This document shows, piece after piece, positions 38,300 through 49,032 of a stretch of DNA of 52,308 nt. Position 1 is the first letter of the stretch, and each line of letters opens with the position of its first letter. Both the position numbers and the translations under genes were made by a program. The DNA is from Trichomonas tenax (Eukaryota; Parabasalia; Trichomonadida; Trichomonadidae), in contig JALKBU010000276.1 in the NCBI GenBank assembly GCA_023091735.1, positions 1 through 52,308 of the forward strand, given 5' to 3'. Under the pieces are notes generated by a model that searched no databases, was not told the origin of the DNA, and saw only the letters and a list, made by a program, of their open reading frames with translations.

Positions 38300-41200
38300 A
38301 TGGAAGAAGATGAAATAATTCCTGTTTCTCGATCCAGAAGCAACTTAGAATCGCACCCAATAGAGGTATTTTTCGATATCAGAGCAGAATTCGACGGTGT
38401 GGACAGTCAATTCGATGGTTTCATCAAATCTACGATATTAAATAATATACCCATATTAGATAAGCATCGAAAAAACCAATTAGAACAGATTTTACACCAG
38501 GATCATCGTATGCAGAGAGTTTTTAGCAAGTTTAATATTCAAATTTACCAAGAAAATTTCAATCTCGTCGAAATTCCTCAATTCATATCAAATTCTAAAT
38601 ACGCTTACAAAATTAACATCCTGTATATCGCGTATTATGTCTTTTCATGGTATTTGAACAAATCAATTGATAAAAATGATACAAACACGGTATTTTTGCT
38701 TGAAACATTCTCATGCTTCGCTGGAAGGGACCAGAAACTCAATACATTTGAGATGTACATCTTTAAGAAAATATTAAAAGGAAGTTTCGATAATGATGAT
38801 TTAGTTCACGAATTACCACTTCTTAAACAGTTTTTAAGTTACATCGTAAGTCTTAAAGAGTTATCGTACAGTCTCTGTCATCCAATTTTCAAGTTATTTC
38901 ATCGAATTAAAATCACACATGAAAGTATGATAATTGAAGATCTTAAAGTCTTCATTTTACATCTATGCTTGAAAAAAGACGATCTAATAATTTCCAGTGA
39001 TGGTTCTTACGTGATCTCAGTTATAGCAAATGATTTAACAATTTTAGATCCTTTATCTTTACAGATTTTAGCGAATTTAACGCACTGCGTTGATGCCAAC
39101 ACGATACTTTTAGACACTTTTATGTCACTTCCACTTCCTGTTTACACGTTTATCAATAGATATTCAGATTTTCAAAAAATAGAATATAAAGAGCCTAAAA
39201 TTCCAAAAGAAAGCCCAAATGTCATATATAGTATGAATGATTTAATGTTCACGAATGAAGAACGCAAAGATTTCATTAATGGATTTAATTCTCCTAATTT
39301 TTCTTTGATTAGACCAAAAACAGAACTATATGCATATCTTCCACAGCCAATAAAAGAGATTTGCGTCAGTGTTGCGTGTTGTTTTCAAGATGTTAATTCA
39401 AAATACACAGATTTTCTCATTAAGTCATTAATCATGATTTTGAAGACTTCAAGAGGCAATTATTTCCACGTTGAACTATGCACAGCATTCACATACATTC
39501 TCGTATTAGTGGCAGCCACTTTTCCATCGAGAATATCTTTGTTTTGGTATTTTGAAACATCAGTTTTTAATCCAGCATTTAATGTTTTCGATAAAAGAAA
39601 CACGAATGAACAAATCATGGTTATAAGATATAATTATTTTAATTTAATGGCAAGATGCGTTCCAATGCATATTATAGAAGTCCTCGTTCACACTCAGACG
39701 TATCCTTTATTATTCGCTGAGTGCATTTTGCGCGTTTATGAACAAATCGAATTTTATGATTTAGCAATTTTCACGAAACCAGAAATTCTAAATTTAATCA
39801 TTCAAGCAATGCATCAACTCATTAGATTGAGGCCAGATGAAAATATAGACATCGTAGAAGCGCGCCAGATATTGATTATTTTCATTTCTTATTTATGTTC
39901 TTTTCCAAGATCTGCACTTGCATGTTTTTCATCGAAATGTTTTACTGATGGATTCCTTTGGTTCATTTTCGAGAATGATTTCACAAGCACACTTATTCGA
40001 TTGATAAGAAACTCTTTGAGCATTCTTCCATATTACTATACAATAGAAATGTCAGTTTCATATATCACAATGTTGTTTAAAGCGTTTAGAGCCAGAGTTT
40101 CAAAAGACATCAGATATTTAACTGTTGCTGAAGAATTAGCAACAAGTATTTTATCTTCTCTTAGAACTAATTCAGCGATTGTTAAATTATTCGAACCAAA
40201 TCTTCATCATTTCCTTTCATTGATACAAGAAGTTTCATCAGAAAAGATTTTAGATGCATCATTTTATTTCATCGATTTACTTGCAAGAAGTCAATCGAAT
40301 TACACAATCAGCATTACAACATTAAGAGATTTCACGAAAGCTGTTAAGAATACTTATGGAGATGAACCTCCAGAATCAGTTTTCAAGCATCTTCATTCAT
40401 TAATATCAGGACAATACACACAGCCTGGCGAAGCAATGTATTTAATTCGTCAAAAATCAGCAATTCCTCTTTTGCTTTCATGTTTCGGCTGTTCAAAAAG
40501 ATTTCCACGAATATTAGAGACTTTATATAAGTTGTGTCAATATTCAGCTTTCAACAAAAACGTTTGTCATTACGCAGATCTCGATTACATGCTTTTGAAA
40601 TTCATTAGCAGAAGAAAAGAAAGAGCTTTTATATCATATAAAAGTGTTGAAATAGAAATTTCACTTGATCTTCATTTACTCGAAGAGCTTGTTTTTCCAA
40701 TATTAATTTCAATCACATCACAGAAAGCAAACGCTGGAATTGTTTCACAGTACATCAGTTTAATGACGAATCAAGTTGATGATGTCGCAATATTAACTTG
40801 TAAAACAGTTTCATCCATTCTCCAGCAATGTTTCAACCGACCAATGCCGTATATTTTGATTGGAACAATTCATCCGATCTTTGTCGTTTCAAACATTCCT
40901 GTAAGTTCATTTAGGGAAACATTTTCACTTCATTTCAAGTGCTTCGTTGATATTCCTTCGATAGAAATCGATAATCCAATAATCAATCTTTTAGCATTCG
41001 AAGACATAAACAAAACTCAGTTAGTGATATATATTGAAGGAAAATCAATCATTGCAAAGTTCGAGAATGCAGATGCCATTTCCAATGTTATATTAGTTCC
41101 AACAGTTCCAGGAAAGTGGTTTGATTTCACCGTTTCTTGCACTGTTGTTGTTGATGCTGAAGGAGACCAAAACATTTCGATGACTCCTTATTTGAATGGA

Positions 41201-44200
41201 ACTCCAGATGTTGAGTTCTATTTAGGATCAGAAGCTTTTGCAGGAGAAACATTGACATTAACTGTTGGTGGATCTCAAAACACAGAAAGAGTTTCATTAA
41301 CACATCAAATCGGAGCGATGGGAAATATCATTGTTTTCAAGAAAGCGCTCGAAGAAAAAGAAGTCATTAATCTTCTTCATGCTCAACGAGACAAAAGTAT
41401 TGAACTGTTTTCATCAGATTTATTGCTCGAAGAAGGAGAAAATCCAAATGTTAAAATACTTTCAAATGATATAACATCACATGATTTCCTTTGGTGTGCT
41501 TCAGATTATGGAATCATCAACGACATCGTTGCTTTCTTTAGAACATGCGATGGAACATGTCCTCATGATTTCCCTGGTTATTTGTTCGATATAATGACAT
41601 TAATATTCTCATACAGCGAAAAATGCCAAAGAGATTTCAACGGAGCATCAATTGTTCAAAGATTTTTGTTCATTAATCCACAAATATTATCATCCAACAT
41701 CTTCTTCTGCACTGTTACTGTTCTAAAGTCGTTAACAGTGAAATCAGTGATCGTTGAATGGCTAACAAAGGTTGTTCTCAATATGTGGATTTGGATCAAA
41801 GCTCCTTACAAAGATTTGAACAGAATTGTTTACTTTTTGTCTCATTTCATGGTTCGACAGTTCTTCGATGTGTTCAGTACTATTTCATTATTATCAATTC
41901 TCTGCGATCAGTTCTATTTACTGTTCTGTTTCCAAAACGAAGAAAGTTTTCTCAAAGGCCAAGAATATAAATTAATTCCTGAAAATTTCAATGCAACTAA
42001 ATTCTCTGATTTCTTGGACAAAATTCCTGTAAGTACATTATTCGAATGCAGGAAACACTTCTTCAGAATGATATGCTATCTTGTTCCATATAAATGCGAT
42101 AGATTCGACATCCAAACGATTGTTATGCATTTGTTCAGTGCAAAATCTGAAATATCGAGATTATATTTCATGAAATTGCTTTGTATTGTTCCAGATTCAA
42201 CAATTAAGAACTTCAGCGATAGAATAGACACTGTTGCGCAATTGCGTGATTATCTTTTGTCTTCAAATGTCGATACAGTAATTACAACAATGAAATTAAT
42301 CTTGAAATTGAATTATGAAAGTTCTCCAATGTTGAACATTAGTTTTCTTTATCTCGCAAAGAATGTTGCATTAGAGAATTTGTTTGATAAACTTCTCGAA
42401 GAACTTCCTTATTGTTACCAATTCTATCAATTCTTGTGCTTGTTTGCAATAAGATTAGATGATGAAAAGAAGAAACGCGCAATTGCTGAATTTAACAAAA
42501 TCACCGTTGAAAATTTGTCCAATTTGTTCTGCAAGAATTGGTTTATTTGGCCTTTGTTGTTGGCCTATGGATGCACTAACGAAGACCAAATATCAATGGC
42601 TTTATTCATTGGAAAAGTTCTTTTAGCTTCACCTGAATTCGACACAGATTTGTTTAATATTTTTGTTCTTTGTAATATTTTTTCTTCTTATTCTAACACG
42701 AAAACAGAATCAGTCACATTATCAATCCTTCAAACAATATTGAACTATTTGTCGAAGAATAACATTTCATTTATTTCAGATTCATTGTTCATGAGGATCA
42801 AAATGAGTGTTTTAAATTCAGCTCTTAACGAAGAATTTTCACGATCACCTTTCAGCAGAGATACAGTTCTCGATGACTTCAAAGTGATGATACAAGATGT
42901 TAAAACACCAGATGCTTTATCATCATTCTTAGCGAACAATGCTGTAAACACAAACTGTGTTTTCTCAGTGAGAATAAATGAACAAGGAAACTGGATTAAT
43001 AGCGACAAAGCTTTGATGATTCTCAAAGGATTACATGATCCTGAATTGAGCCCAAGAATTGCTTTAATCAGACACTTCTTACACAGAGAGGATGAAAGCC
43101 AAAATATTATGAGTAACTCGGAATTAATCGATGAAATTGTCACCGAATACAACAAAATATTTAAATATTCAGTCATTCAACTTTCATCATTCATTAGCAA
43201 GAATGTCAATGATGCTCACGTTTTCTCTGAACATGCAGAGCCACGATCTATCAATGAATATATCTCAATGAGCAACACTAAGATTGAAATTGATATTCAT
43301 GAAGTTCAGTCTTTCTTCTCACTTCCTTTGAGCCAAGTTCTTCCGTTAGCGAAAGATAGAACAAGCTGCTATTGCTTATGTCCAATGAAGCTAAAGAGAA
43401 AGTCCCCAAACGTTAAGAAATCTCTCGAGCTGAATAACATTGAACTTCCTATTTACACACACAAATGCAATCTCATTAAGATCACAGAAACAACACAGTA
43501 CTTGTTCAAATTATATCCAAGCAATGTTTTACTGTTTTCAAGAGACAAACAGAAAATAATAGACAACGCACAGATATATATGATTTTAACACGAAGAATC
43601 AATGGAAAAGAAACAGGAATCGAATTATTCCTTGAAAATGGAAGAAGTTATTTGATTGATTTCATCGATGAAGAACACCCATCAGCAATAAACTCATTCC
43701 TTCAAGCGAAAACACCGAAGATGCAGATATTGCAGCGAATGGTATCTGCAGAAACATTCGCAAGAATGCATGCAACGCATAGATGGACACTTGGATTAAT
43801 GAGCAATTTCGAGTATTTAGTTAAGATGAATGTTCTCGCAGGAAGATCTTTCAATGATCCTCATTTATATCCAATCTTCCCCTCATTCTTTAATGATATC
43901 AATGATATAGAAAACTTATCAGATTTCACGCAAGTCAAGAAATGGTTCCCAGCATTTACAGAAAGAATATATTATCCTGCTCAAGGACCACTTCCAACAT
44001 TGGAGCAATGCTTTACACCAAATAGATTTGTTGTTCCAGACTTCTTCTTCTTCACGCACACAATTGTTGATAAAAGCGAACTTCCTAAATGGTGCAATTC
44101 TGAGTTCGAGTTCATTTATAAGATGAGGAAACTCCTTGAGTCGAATTTCGTTTCCAAACGTCTTCCAATGTGGATTGACACCATCTTTGGAATCAGAGTC

Positions 44201-45163
44201 AACAAAATTCCTCATAGACAATTGTTTAGAGTCGATCATCCACAAAAACAGCCAATAAGTCGAACAGTTCAGCAGCATGAAACATATTCATTCAATCTTG
44301 GTGCTGATCTGATTAAGACTGTTTATGTTATTGCACAGGATATTTCATTCATTACATTTTGCGCTTTGTTAGATTCAGGAAAACTCATTCAGTTCAAGAT
44401 CACAATATTAGACAGAGTTTCAATAACAGATCCAAAGATTATTGGAACTGTTGGTGACAATAATTACGAGATTTATGACAATTATGATGATTTCTTAGTT
44501 GTCGCTTCAATAGAACGCCAATCAATCATCACAGTGCGAAGAAAAGAGATTTCCGAATGCCACAACTTTTCTTTCGACACAAACATAGTTTTAGCAGGTG
44601 ATGATCGCGTTATTTTCTGTCCAAATAGAGCAACATTGTCTGAGTTATCATTCAATAACGACATCCAATTCTCAGTTATTTGCAGAGCGAAATCAAACAT
44701 CGTTTGCGCAGCCGTCGAACCTCGTTTCAAGTTAGTTGCTGTTGCATTGGCAAACAATGTTGTTTGCGTTTATGATTATAGAACAAAACGCAAAGTTAAT
44801 TCATACAATGCCAATGAAACAGTCCTCAAACTTCTCATTACGAGCACATTTGGTTTCGTTGTTGTTCAGACAATGAAAGACATCGTGATTTTGTCGTCCG
44901 ATGGTGAATTCATTAAGAGAACAGCGATGCCGGCAGAGATCGTTTCATGGTGGAAGTTCGTTTCTCCTTCGGGCTTCGATTATGTTGTCTTCCAGGATAC
45001 GGAAAACAAATTAGGATTCTTCGATGCTTTGTATCCAGAAACAGTTATTAGGTTCTACGAAACAAGATCCAGAGTCGTGTGGACTTCATACGACTTCATA
45101 ACAGAAAGATTTGTAATTATAATGCATGACGGATTCGTGCAATTTTGTTATCTTCATATATAA
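38300..45163 (+). CDS. Giant BEACH-domain protein (PH-BEACH-WD40 type), 2287 aa
   Basis: Start placed at the ATG at 38300 (MEEDEIIPVSRSR). The in-frame ATG 111 bp earlier would add a hydrophobic leader lying inside the opposing gene. Residues 1-870 and 1030-1650 are helical/armadillo-like. About 880-1023 is a concanavalin A-like sandwich (GKWFDFTVSCTVVVDAE, LTLTVGGSQNTE), as in other large BEACH proteins. A PH-like domain (about 1713-1790) precedes BEACH, recognisable from THRWTLGLMSNFEYLVKMN and LAGRSFNDPHLYPIFP to MWIDTIFGIRVNK (about 1825-1968). WD40-like repeats fill about 2004-2287. Family roles: lysosome/vacuole size, autophagy and membrane trafficking. The BEACH domain is about half the usual length, lacking the HYGTHYSS and LEPFT segments. 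Stop in TATAAATTA. Confidence 0.85.
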   Translation: MEEDEIIPVSRSRSNLESHPIEVFFDIRAEFDGVDSQFDGFIKSTILNNIPILDKHRKNQLEQILHQDHRMQRVFSKFNIQIYQENFNLVEIPQFISNSKYAYKINILYIAYYVFSWYLNKSIDKNDTNTVFLLETFSCFAGRDQKLNTFEMYIFKKILKGSFDNDDLVHELPLLKQFLSYIVSLKELSYSLCHPIFKLFHRIKITHESMIIEDLKVFILHLCLKKDDLIISSDGSYVISVIANDLTILDPLSLQILANLTHCVDANTILLDTFMSLPLPVYTFINRYSDFQKIEYKEPKIPKESPNVIYSMNDLMFTNEERKDFINGFNSPNFSLIRPKTELYAYLPQPIKEICVSVACCFQDVNSKYTDFLIKSLIMILKTSRGNYFHVELCTAFTYILVLVAATFPSRISLFWYFETSVFNPAFNVFDKRNTNEQIMVIRYNYFNLMARCVPMHIIEVLVHTQTYPLLFAECILRVYEQIEFYDLAIFTKPEILNLIIQAMHQLIRLRPDENIDIVEARQILIIFISYLCSFPRSALACFSSKCFTDGFLWFIFENDFTSTLIRLIRNSLSILPYYYTIEMSVSYITMLFKAFRARVSKDIRYLTVAEELATSILSSLRTNSAIVKLFEPNLHHFLSLIQEVSSEKILDASFYFIDLLARSQSNYTISITTLRDFTKAVKNTYGDEPPESVFKHLHSLISGQYTQPGEAMYLIRQKSAIPLLLSCFGCSKRFPRILETLYKLCQYSAFNKNVCHYADLDYMLLKFISRRKERAFISYKSVEIEISLDLHLLEELVFPILISITSQKANAGIVSQYISLMTNQVDDVAILTCKTVSSILQQCFNRPMPYILIGTIHPIFVVSNIPVSSFRETFSLHFKCFVDIPSIEIDNPIINLLAFEDINKTQLVIYIEGKSIIAKFENADAISNVILVPTVPGKWFDFTVSCTVVVDAEGDQNISMTPYLNGTPDVEFYLGSEAFAGETLTLTVGGSQNTERVSLTHQIGAMGNIIVFKKALEEKEVINLLHAQRDKSIELFSSDLLLEEGENPNVKILSNDITSHDFLWCASDYGIINDIVAFFRTCDGTCPHDFPGYLFDIMTLIFSYSEKCQRDFNGASIVQRFLFINPQILSSNIFFCTVTVLKSLTVKSVIVEWLTKVVLNMWIWIKAPYKDLNRIVYFLSHFMVRQFFDVFSTISLLSILCDQFYLLFCFQNEESFLKGQEYKLIPENFNATKFSDFLDKIPVSTLFECRKHFFRMICYLVPYKCDRFDIQTIVMHLFSAKSEISRLYFMKLLCIVPDSTIKNFSDRIDTVAQLRDYLLSSNVDTVITTMKLILKLNYESSPMLNISFLYLAKNVALENLFDKLLEELPYCYQFYQFLCLFAIRLDDEKKKRAIAEFNKITVENLSNLFCKNWFIWPLLLAYGCTNEDQISMALFIGKVLLASPEFDTDLFNIFVLCNIFSSYSNTKTESVTLSILQTILNYLSKNNISFISDSLFMRIKMSVLNSALNEEFSRSPFSRDTVLDDFKVMIQDVKTPDALSSFLANNAVNTNCVFSVRINEQGNWINSDKALMILKGLHDPELSPRIALIRHFLHREDESQNIMSNSELIDEIVTEYNKIFKYSVIQLSSFISKNVNDAHVFSEHAEPRSINEYISMSNTKIEIDIHEVQSFFSLPLSQVLPLAKDRTSCYCLCPMKLKRKSPNVKKSLELNNIELPIYTHKCNLIKITETTQYLFKLYPSNVLLFSRDKQKIIDNAQIYMILTRRINGKETGIELFLENGRSYLIDFIDEEHPSAINSFLQAKTPKMQILQRMVSAETFARMHATHRWTLGLMSNFEYLVKMNVLAGRSFNDPHLYPIFPSFFNDINDIENLSDFTQVKKWFPAFTERIYYPAQGPLPTLEQCFTPNRFVVPDFFFFTHTIVDKSELPKWCNSEFEFIYKMRKLLESNFVSKRLPMWIDTIFGIRVNKIPHRQLFRVDHPQKQPISRTVQQHETYSFNLGADLIKTVYVIAQDISFITFCALLDSGKLIQFKITILDRVSITDPKIIGTVGDNNYEIYDNYDDFLVVASIERQSIITVRRKEISECHNFSFDTNIVLAGDDRVIFCPNRATLSELSFNNDIQFSVICRAKSNIVCAAVEPRFKLVAVALANNVVCVYDYRTKRKVNSYNANETVLKLLITSTFGFVVVQTMKDIVILSSDGEFIKRTAMPAEIVSWWKFVSPSGFDYVVFQDTENKLGFFDALYPETVIRFYETRSRVVWTSYDFITERFVIIMHDGFVQFCYLHI

Positions 45164-45675
45164 ATTATATAGAATTTACATGTTATATAATACCACTTTT
45201 TATAGATATTTGTACTCATAATATTGAAGAATCTCCCATAATATCAATTTTGGTAAAATAATTTTTATTATAGCCTCAAAACAGACATATTTAACATCAC
45301 CTTATCAATGGATGTCAAAATGGTGTAGAGTATAATAGTTAAATAAGAGATATTTATTTATTAAACAATTATTTTGCAAATAACTATGCTGTTCTTATAT
45401 TTTAAATATCAATATCATAAGTTTTCATTTTCACATAGGATCGAAAGATGAAATCAAAGATATGATATTTCAAAAATTAATTCTTGAAATTTCTCACATA
45501 TAATACAAGGACATCTTAAGCTTTCTAGTATATATAGAATACATAAAAATCTCAAAGATATGCATCTTGTCTTATAAAATATTTTGAAAATAAACTATAG
45601 TATGATATAAGATTTGCATATCATTTGATTTCTAGTATATATTAGAAAAGAACTTTAAAATTTCAACCATCCATT
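45164..45675. other. Convergent 3' spacer
   Basis: AT-rich region between the BEACH and eS27 genes. No feature recognised. Confidence 0.4.
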
Positions 45676-45936
45676 TTATGCGTTGACACGTGGGCGGATC
45701 TCGACCCCTTCAGCGAGCTGAATACGGCCACCTGTTGGTGTAGCAAGTGGTGTCTGGCAGTTCTTGCAGAAAACAGCGACGTTGGAGTGTGAGAATGCCG
45801 TTGTAAGAGCTGTGCAGGATGAGCAGCGGAGGGAGAGGAACTCAGAGCGTGGGTTTGGAACGAGTGTCATCTTCTTGTTTGCGTGGGCCTCCTGCTCAAC
45901 AGATGGGTGAAGGATGTCGACGTCAAGTGTAGTCAT
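45676..45936 (-). CDS. RPS27: 40S ribosomal protein eS27, 86 aa
   Basis: Zinc-ribbon protein of the small ribosomal subunit. DILHPS near the N-terminus, then CSSC and CKNC separated by the ALTTAFSHSNVAVF segment, followed by PTGGRIQLAEG, match eS27 over its whole length. The start is placed at 45936 (MTTLDVDILHPS). The in-frame upstream ATG at 45963 would add nine residues not found in the family. Codons are strongly C-ending, as expected for a highly expressed gene. The stop lies in ATAAAAT. Two TGACATGTGA-type motifs lie 34-61 bp upstream. Confidence 0.95.
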   Translation of the reverse strand: MTTLDVDILHPSVEQEAHANKKMTLVPNPRSEFLSLRCSSCTALTTAFSHSNVAVFCKNCQTPLATPTGGRIQLAEGVEIRPRVNA

Positions 45937-45969
45937 TCGAAAGAAAGACCACCTTTCTCTCAATTTATA

Positions 45970-45997
45970 TCACATGTCAATTTCACGTCACATGTCT
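45970..45997 (-). promoter_or_regulatory. Paired TGACATGTGA motifs upstream of eS27
   Basis: On the minus strand, AGACATGTGA (45988-45997) and TGACATGTGA (45970-45979) are 18 bp apart and end 33 bp before the ATG. The same ACATGT core occurs upstream of several other genes in the window. Confidence 0.45.
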
Positions 45998-48726
45998 GGT
46001 CCTCCTTTTTATTATTTTTCTGATTACAACTCTCTATGTATTATCTAATTTTCACAGCAGTTTTTGGATTTGGACATTCTATATTTTATCAAAAAATTTC
46101 ATTCCAAAATAAAGCTTTTGGTATGTTACCATTATATTGTCCATAAGCTGAAATTTAGATATTTAGGTCATAAAGGTCTTAGTTCGATAAATATTATTCA
46201 TTCATATTATTTTTCGAGAATTATGGAGCGTGTGTTAAATGCCTATTCAATCTATCATATGTTTTATATACTTTTAGTTTTTAGGATCTTTAAATGTATA
46301 GATATTAATTCCCGAAAATATATTGCGAATATGAATGGGGGTAAATACCGTTAAAACATTATCCATAGCAATGGTGTTAATATATTGATGAGTCAAGTCC
46401 TTAATGCCATAATAATTTTGATCACTCAATACGATTTCAAATTGATCCACCACTAGTGCTTGCATATATAGATTATCACTAATGTTTAATAATATCAATA
46501 GTTAGAGTCCATAAAGTCGTAATATGTTAATTCGCATTTAATATCAATGGTTTTTCATTTCATTGTGCCATACATGAAAACACACATTGTGTGCTTTATG
46601 AATCTCATGGGTATGGGCTAAAAATCTCATTAATTTGAATCCAAAAATACATTTTGATTTCAACCTTTCAGAAGAAAGATTTCATCTGTCCAGTCCTATA
46701 GATACTATTACACATCTGGGACAATACGCATCTGGAGAAAATATTCACGACTAATATCCATACTTTGATGATCAAAGACTTTCAATATTGGTTTGATATA
46801 CATGAAGATAATGAAGCATTATCCAATGACGATTAGTGATCAAACACAAATGAATCACGGAAATTTCAATATCAGATGACAAAATTTGTTATATAAAGGA
46901 TATACAACATAATTTATTATATAGAAGAGTAACATATTATGCTTGGGGCTTCTAAAGCTTCGAAGTGACTAATTCAAAAAAAAAATTAAATAAGACTTGT
47001 CTAAAATTGATACACAAAGCCTTATTTCATTGCCCAATTAAATAATTTCATAAATAATATAGATATAACACCCTGGAGTGTGGTATTAAGATAGAAATGA
47101 AATATCTAAGATATATGTTCAATGCTTGCCATTAGAAGACGATCAACAGTTGAATATTTTAATATAGTATATCAAATTATTAGTATCTATGGAAAAGAAC
47201 ATTGTGGATAGTTTTACATATATGAGCGTAGTTTATTTATCATTTCCAAACCACGATAGCTCGATTTTTGAAAATAACATAGTTCATTTTTCGCCTTAAA
47301 AAATAACCGGCCTTTTGAATGCTTTACATGGTAATTTGTCAGTCACTTTTCCTGTGAAATAACTATGTTGTATGAGTTAATGATAAATATAAACACTAGA
47401 CATGTCAAGCTAATAGAAAAACAAATAAAAAATTTTATAAAAATTCAAATGAATAGGATAGAAATTAATGAATGAAAACATGTTTTCTAGCTGTAAGATG
47501 TCTTCTTCTGGCTGCTGGTACTCAAACTCCAGTTGCTGAAAGTCGCCATCTCGTTCCAGGCAATATCGCTTTAGACTTGTGTATTTTGATTTTTTTTTGC
47601 AAGATGTTGAATATCGCATGTAATGTGTGTCGACCGTTTCTACATCGTCAACCAATCTAAAGACGGCTTAAATGTAATAAAATTTTCTTTGATTAATGTA
47701 ATTCACCTAAATTTGTGAGCATGAGCGCTCTTTTTGGTGGGGCAGTGAAAGGAGGCACCTAAGGTGCATCGAATCAAAACTTTGCGGTCGCTTCAGCGCC
47801 CTTCTTCGATGAGGAAGCTTCTGCGATGGACCATGAAATTTGTAAATGGTCTGCAAAAAATAACTTTTTTCTTGGCAAAAAAATTTGAAACTCAAAATTA
47901 TGATTCAAAAAAGTCATTATTAGAAGTTTAAACTCATAGATATGCTATGCTTTATTGTAATAAACATTAAAATAATAAAAAAAGATGTGATTTACTGAGG
48001 AATTGAAATGATAAAATATTTATTGTAATATAGATAGGGAACAGAGGGGCCCATAAGGCCCAGAAGTCTTGTATAGTGATTTAAAGTATTTGTTGATGCA
48101 TTATTTGGTGTTCGCGCTTTCATATCTTGCAAAATTTCGATCTGAAAGTTCATGGTGCATTGTCTTTGTGATTAATGTAATCTTATGCATGCATTCGCGT
48201 TTTGGCTAGCATAATGTTTGTATTTTGATGTTGAAAATAAGAAAAATAAAAGATTGCCATTAAATATCGAACGGAATGATAAAAATAGTGGATGGATCAA
48301 CGCCACACGGTACCTGAGGGAAAAATTTTATCCTTTAGAATCCATAAAGAAGTAGTTACCATATGAAAAGGCAATTTTTTGAAAAATATTAAAAATCAGA
48401 AATTATTATTGTGTATATGGTTTTATTATACTATTTTATGCCTATCTTCATGAAATCAAGGCTGAATATTGAGTTTTTAAATTGTCAACAAAATGTTTGA
48501 TTCACAACAAGGTCTAATTTTTTTGCATACATATTTACTATCATATGCTGGTATTGAATCCTCATTCTGGCAAATTGATGAAGGACGATAGCAAATTGAT
48601 GATGGTCGGCAAAAGTTCTCAATTCTTTGGCAAAATCCCCTCAATTGGTCACGATTTTTTTAAGGCGAAAAATAAATTACATTATACATAATATTTCCAA
48701 TTTCAGCCCATATTGTGAATCTGAGC
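45998..48726. other. Long gene-poor region
   Basis: No gene is well supported. GC-richer patches at about 47490-47590 and 47715-47830 contain short ORFs on both strands and hairpins (GCACCTAAGGTGC near 47754) and may be remnants of genes. The sequence TTTTTTAAGGCGAAAAAT occurs inverted at 47286-47303 and direct at 48656-48673. Confidence 0.4.
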
Positions 48727-48864
48727 ATGAAAGCAGCTCTTCAACGCGATAAACACGGCAAAAACAAAGACCCAATAACCAAAGACGATCACAAACACAT
48801 AAAATTCCAACACAAAAAAGTCTTTAAAAACCCAACAAAAACCAAAAATTTCGATGGATTCTGA
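48727..48864 (+). CDS. Possible small basic protein, 45 aa
   Basis: ATG at 48727, TGA at 48862-48864. The peptide is rich in Lys, His and Asp (MKAALQRDKHGKNKDP, KTKNFDGF at the end). It lies in an AT-rich spacer, yet 16 of 45 codons end in C (CAC, AAC, GAC, TTC, ACC), a bias shared with the highly expressed eS27 and V-ATPase genes. That argues for real coding. No family recognised; it could be a remnant exon of a larger gene. Confidence 0.3.
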   Translation: MKAALQRDKHGKNKDPITKDDHKHIKFQHKKVFKNPTKTKNFDGF

Positions 48865-49032
48865 TATGATGAAGTGTATAGAATATAAAAGTAAAGAGTT
48901 TATTCTTCACACAAAATTGAGGGCCGAGGTACGATTAAGCCGTCCGTAAACTAAAGAAAATGATTGAGAAGTTTACAAAGATTTTGAATCCATCGATAGC
49001 CACATTAATTTTTAAAAGATTTTTAGTAGAAA

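Noticed and set aside
46064..46498. Overlapping ORFs of 96 and 74 codons on opposite strands
   Set aside because: Both are in AT-rich spacer with no domain pattern or codon bias; neither strand is favoured.
47410..47660. ORFs of 81 (-) and 62 (+) codons over a GC-richer patch
   Set aside because: Part of the minus frame (GDFQQLEFEYQQPEEDILQLE) looks protein-like but it quickly becomes AT-rich; kept only as a possible gene remnant in the spacer note.
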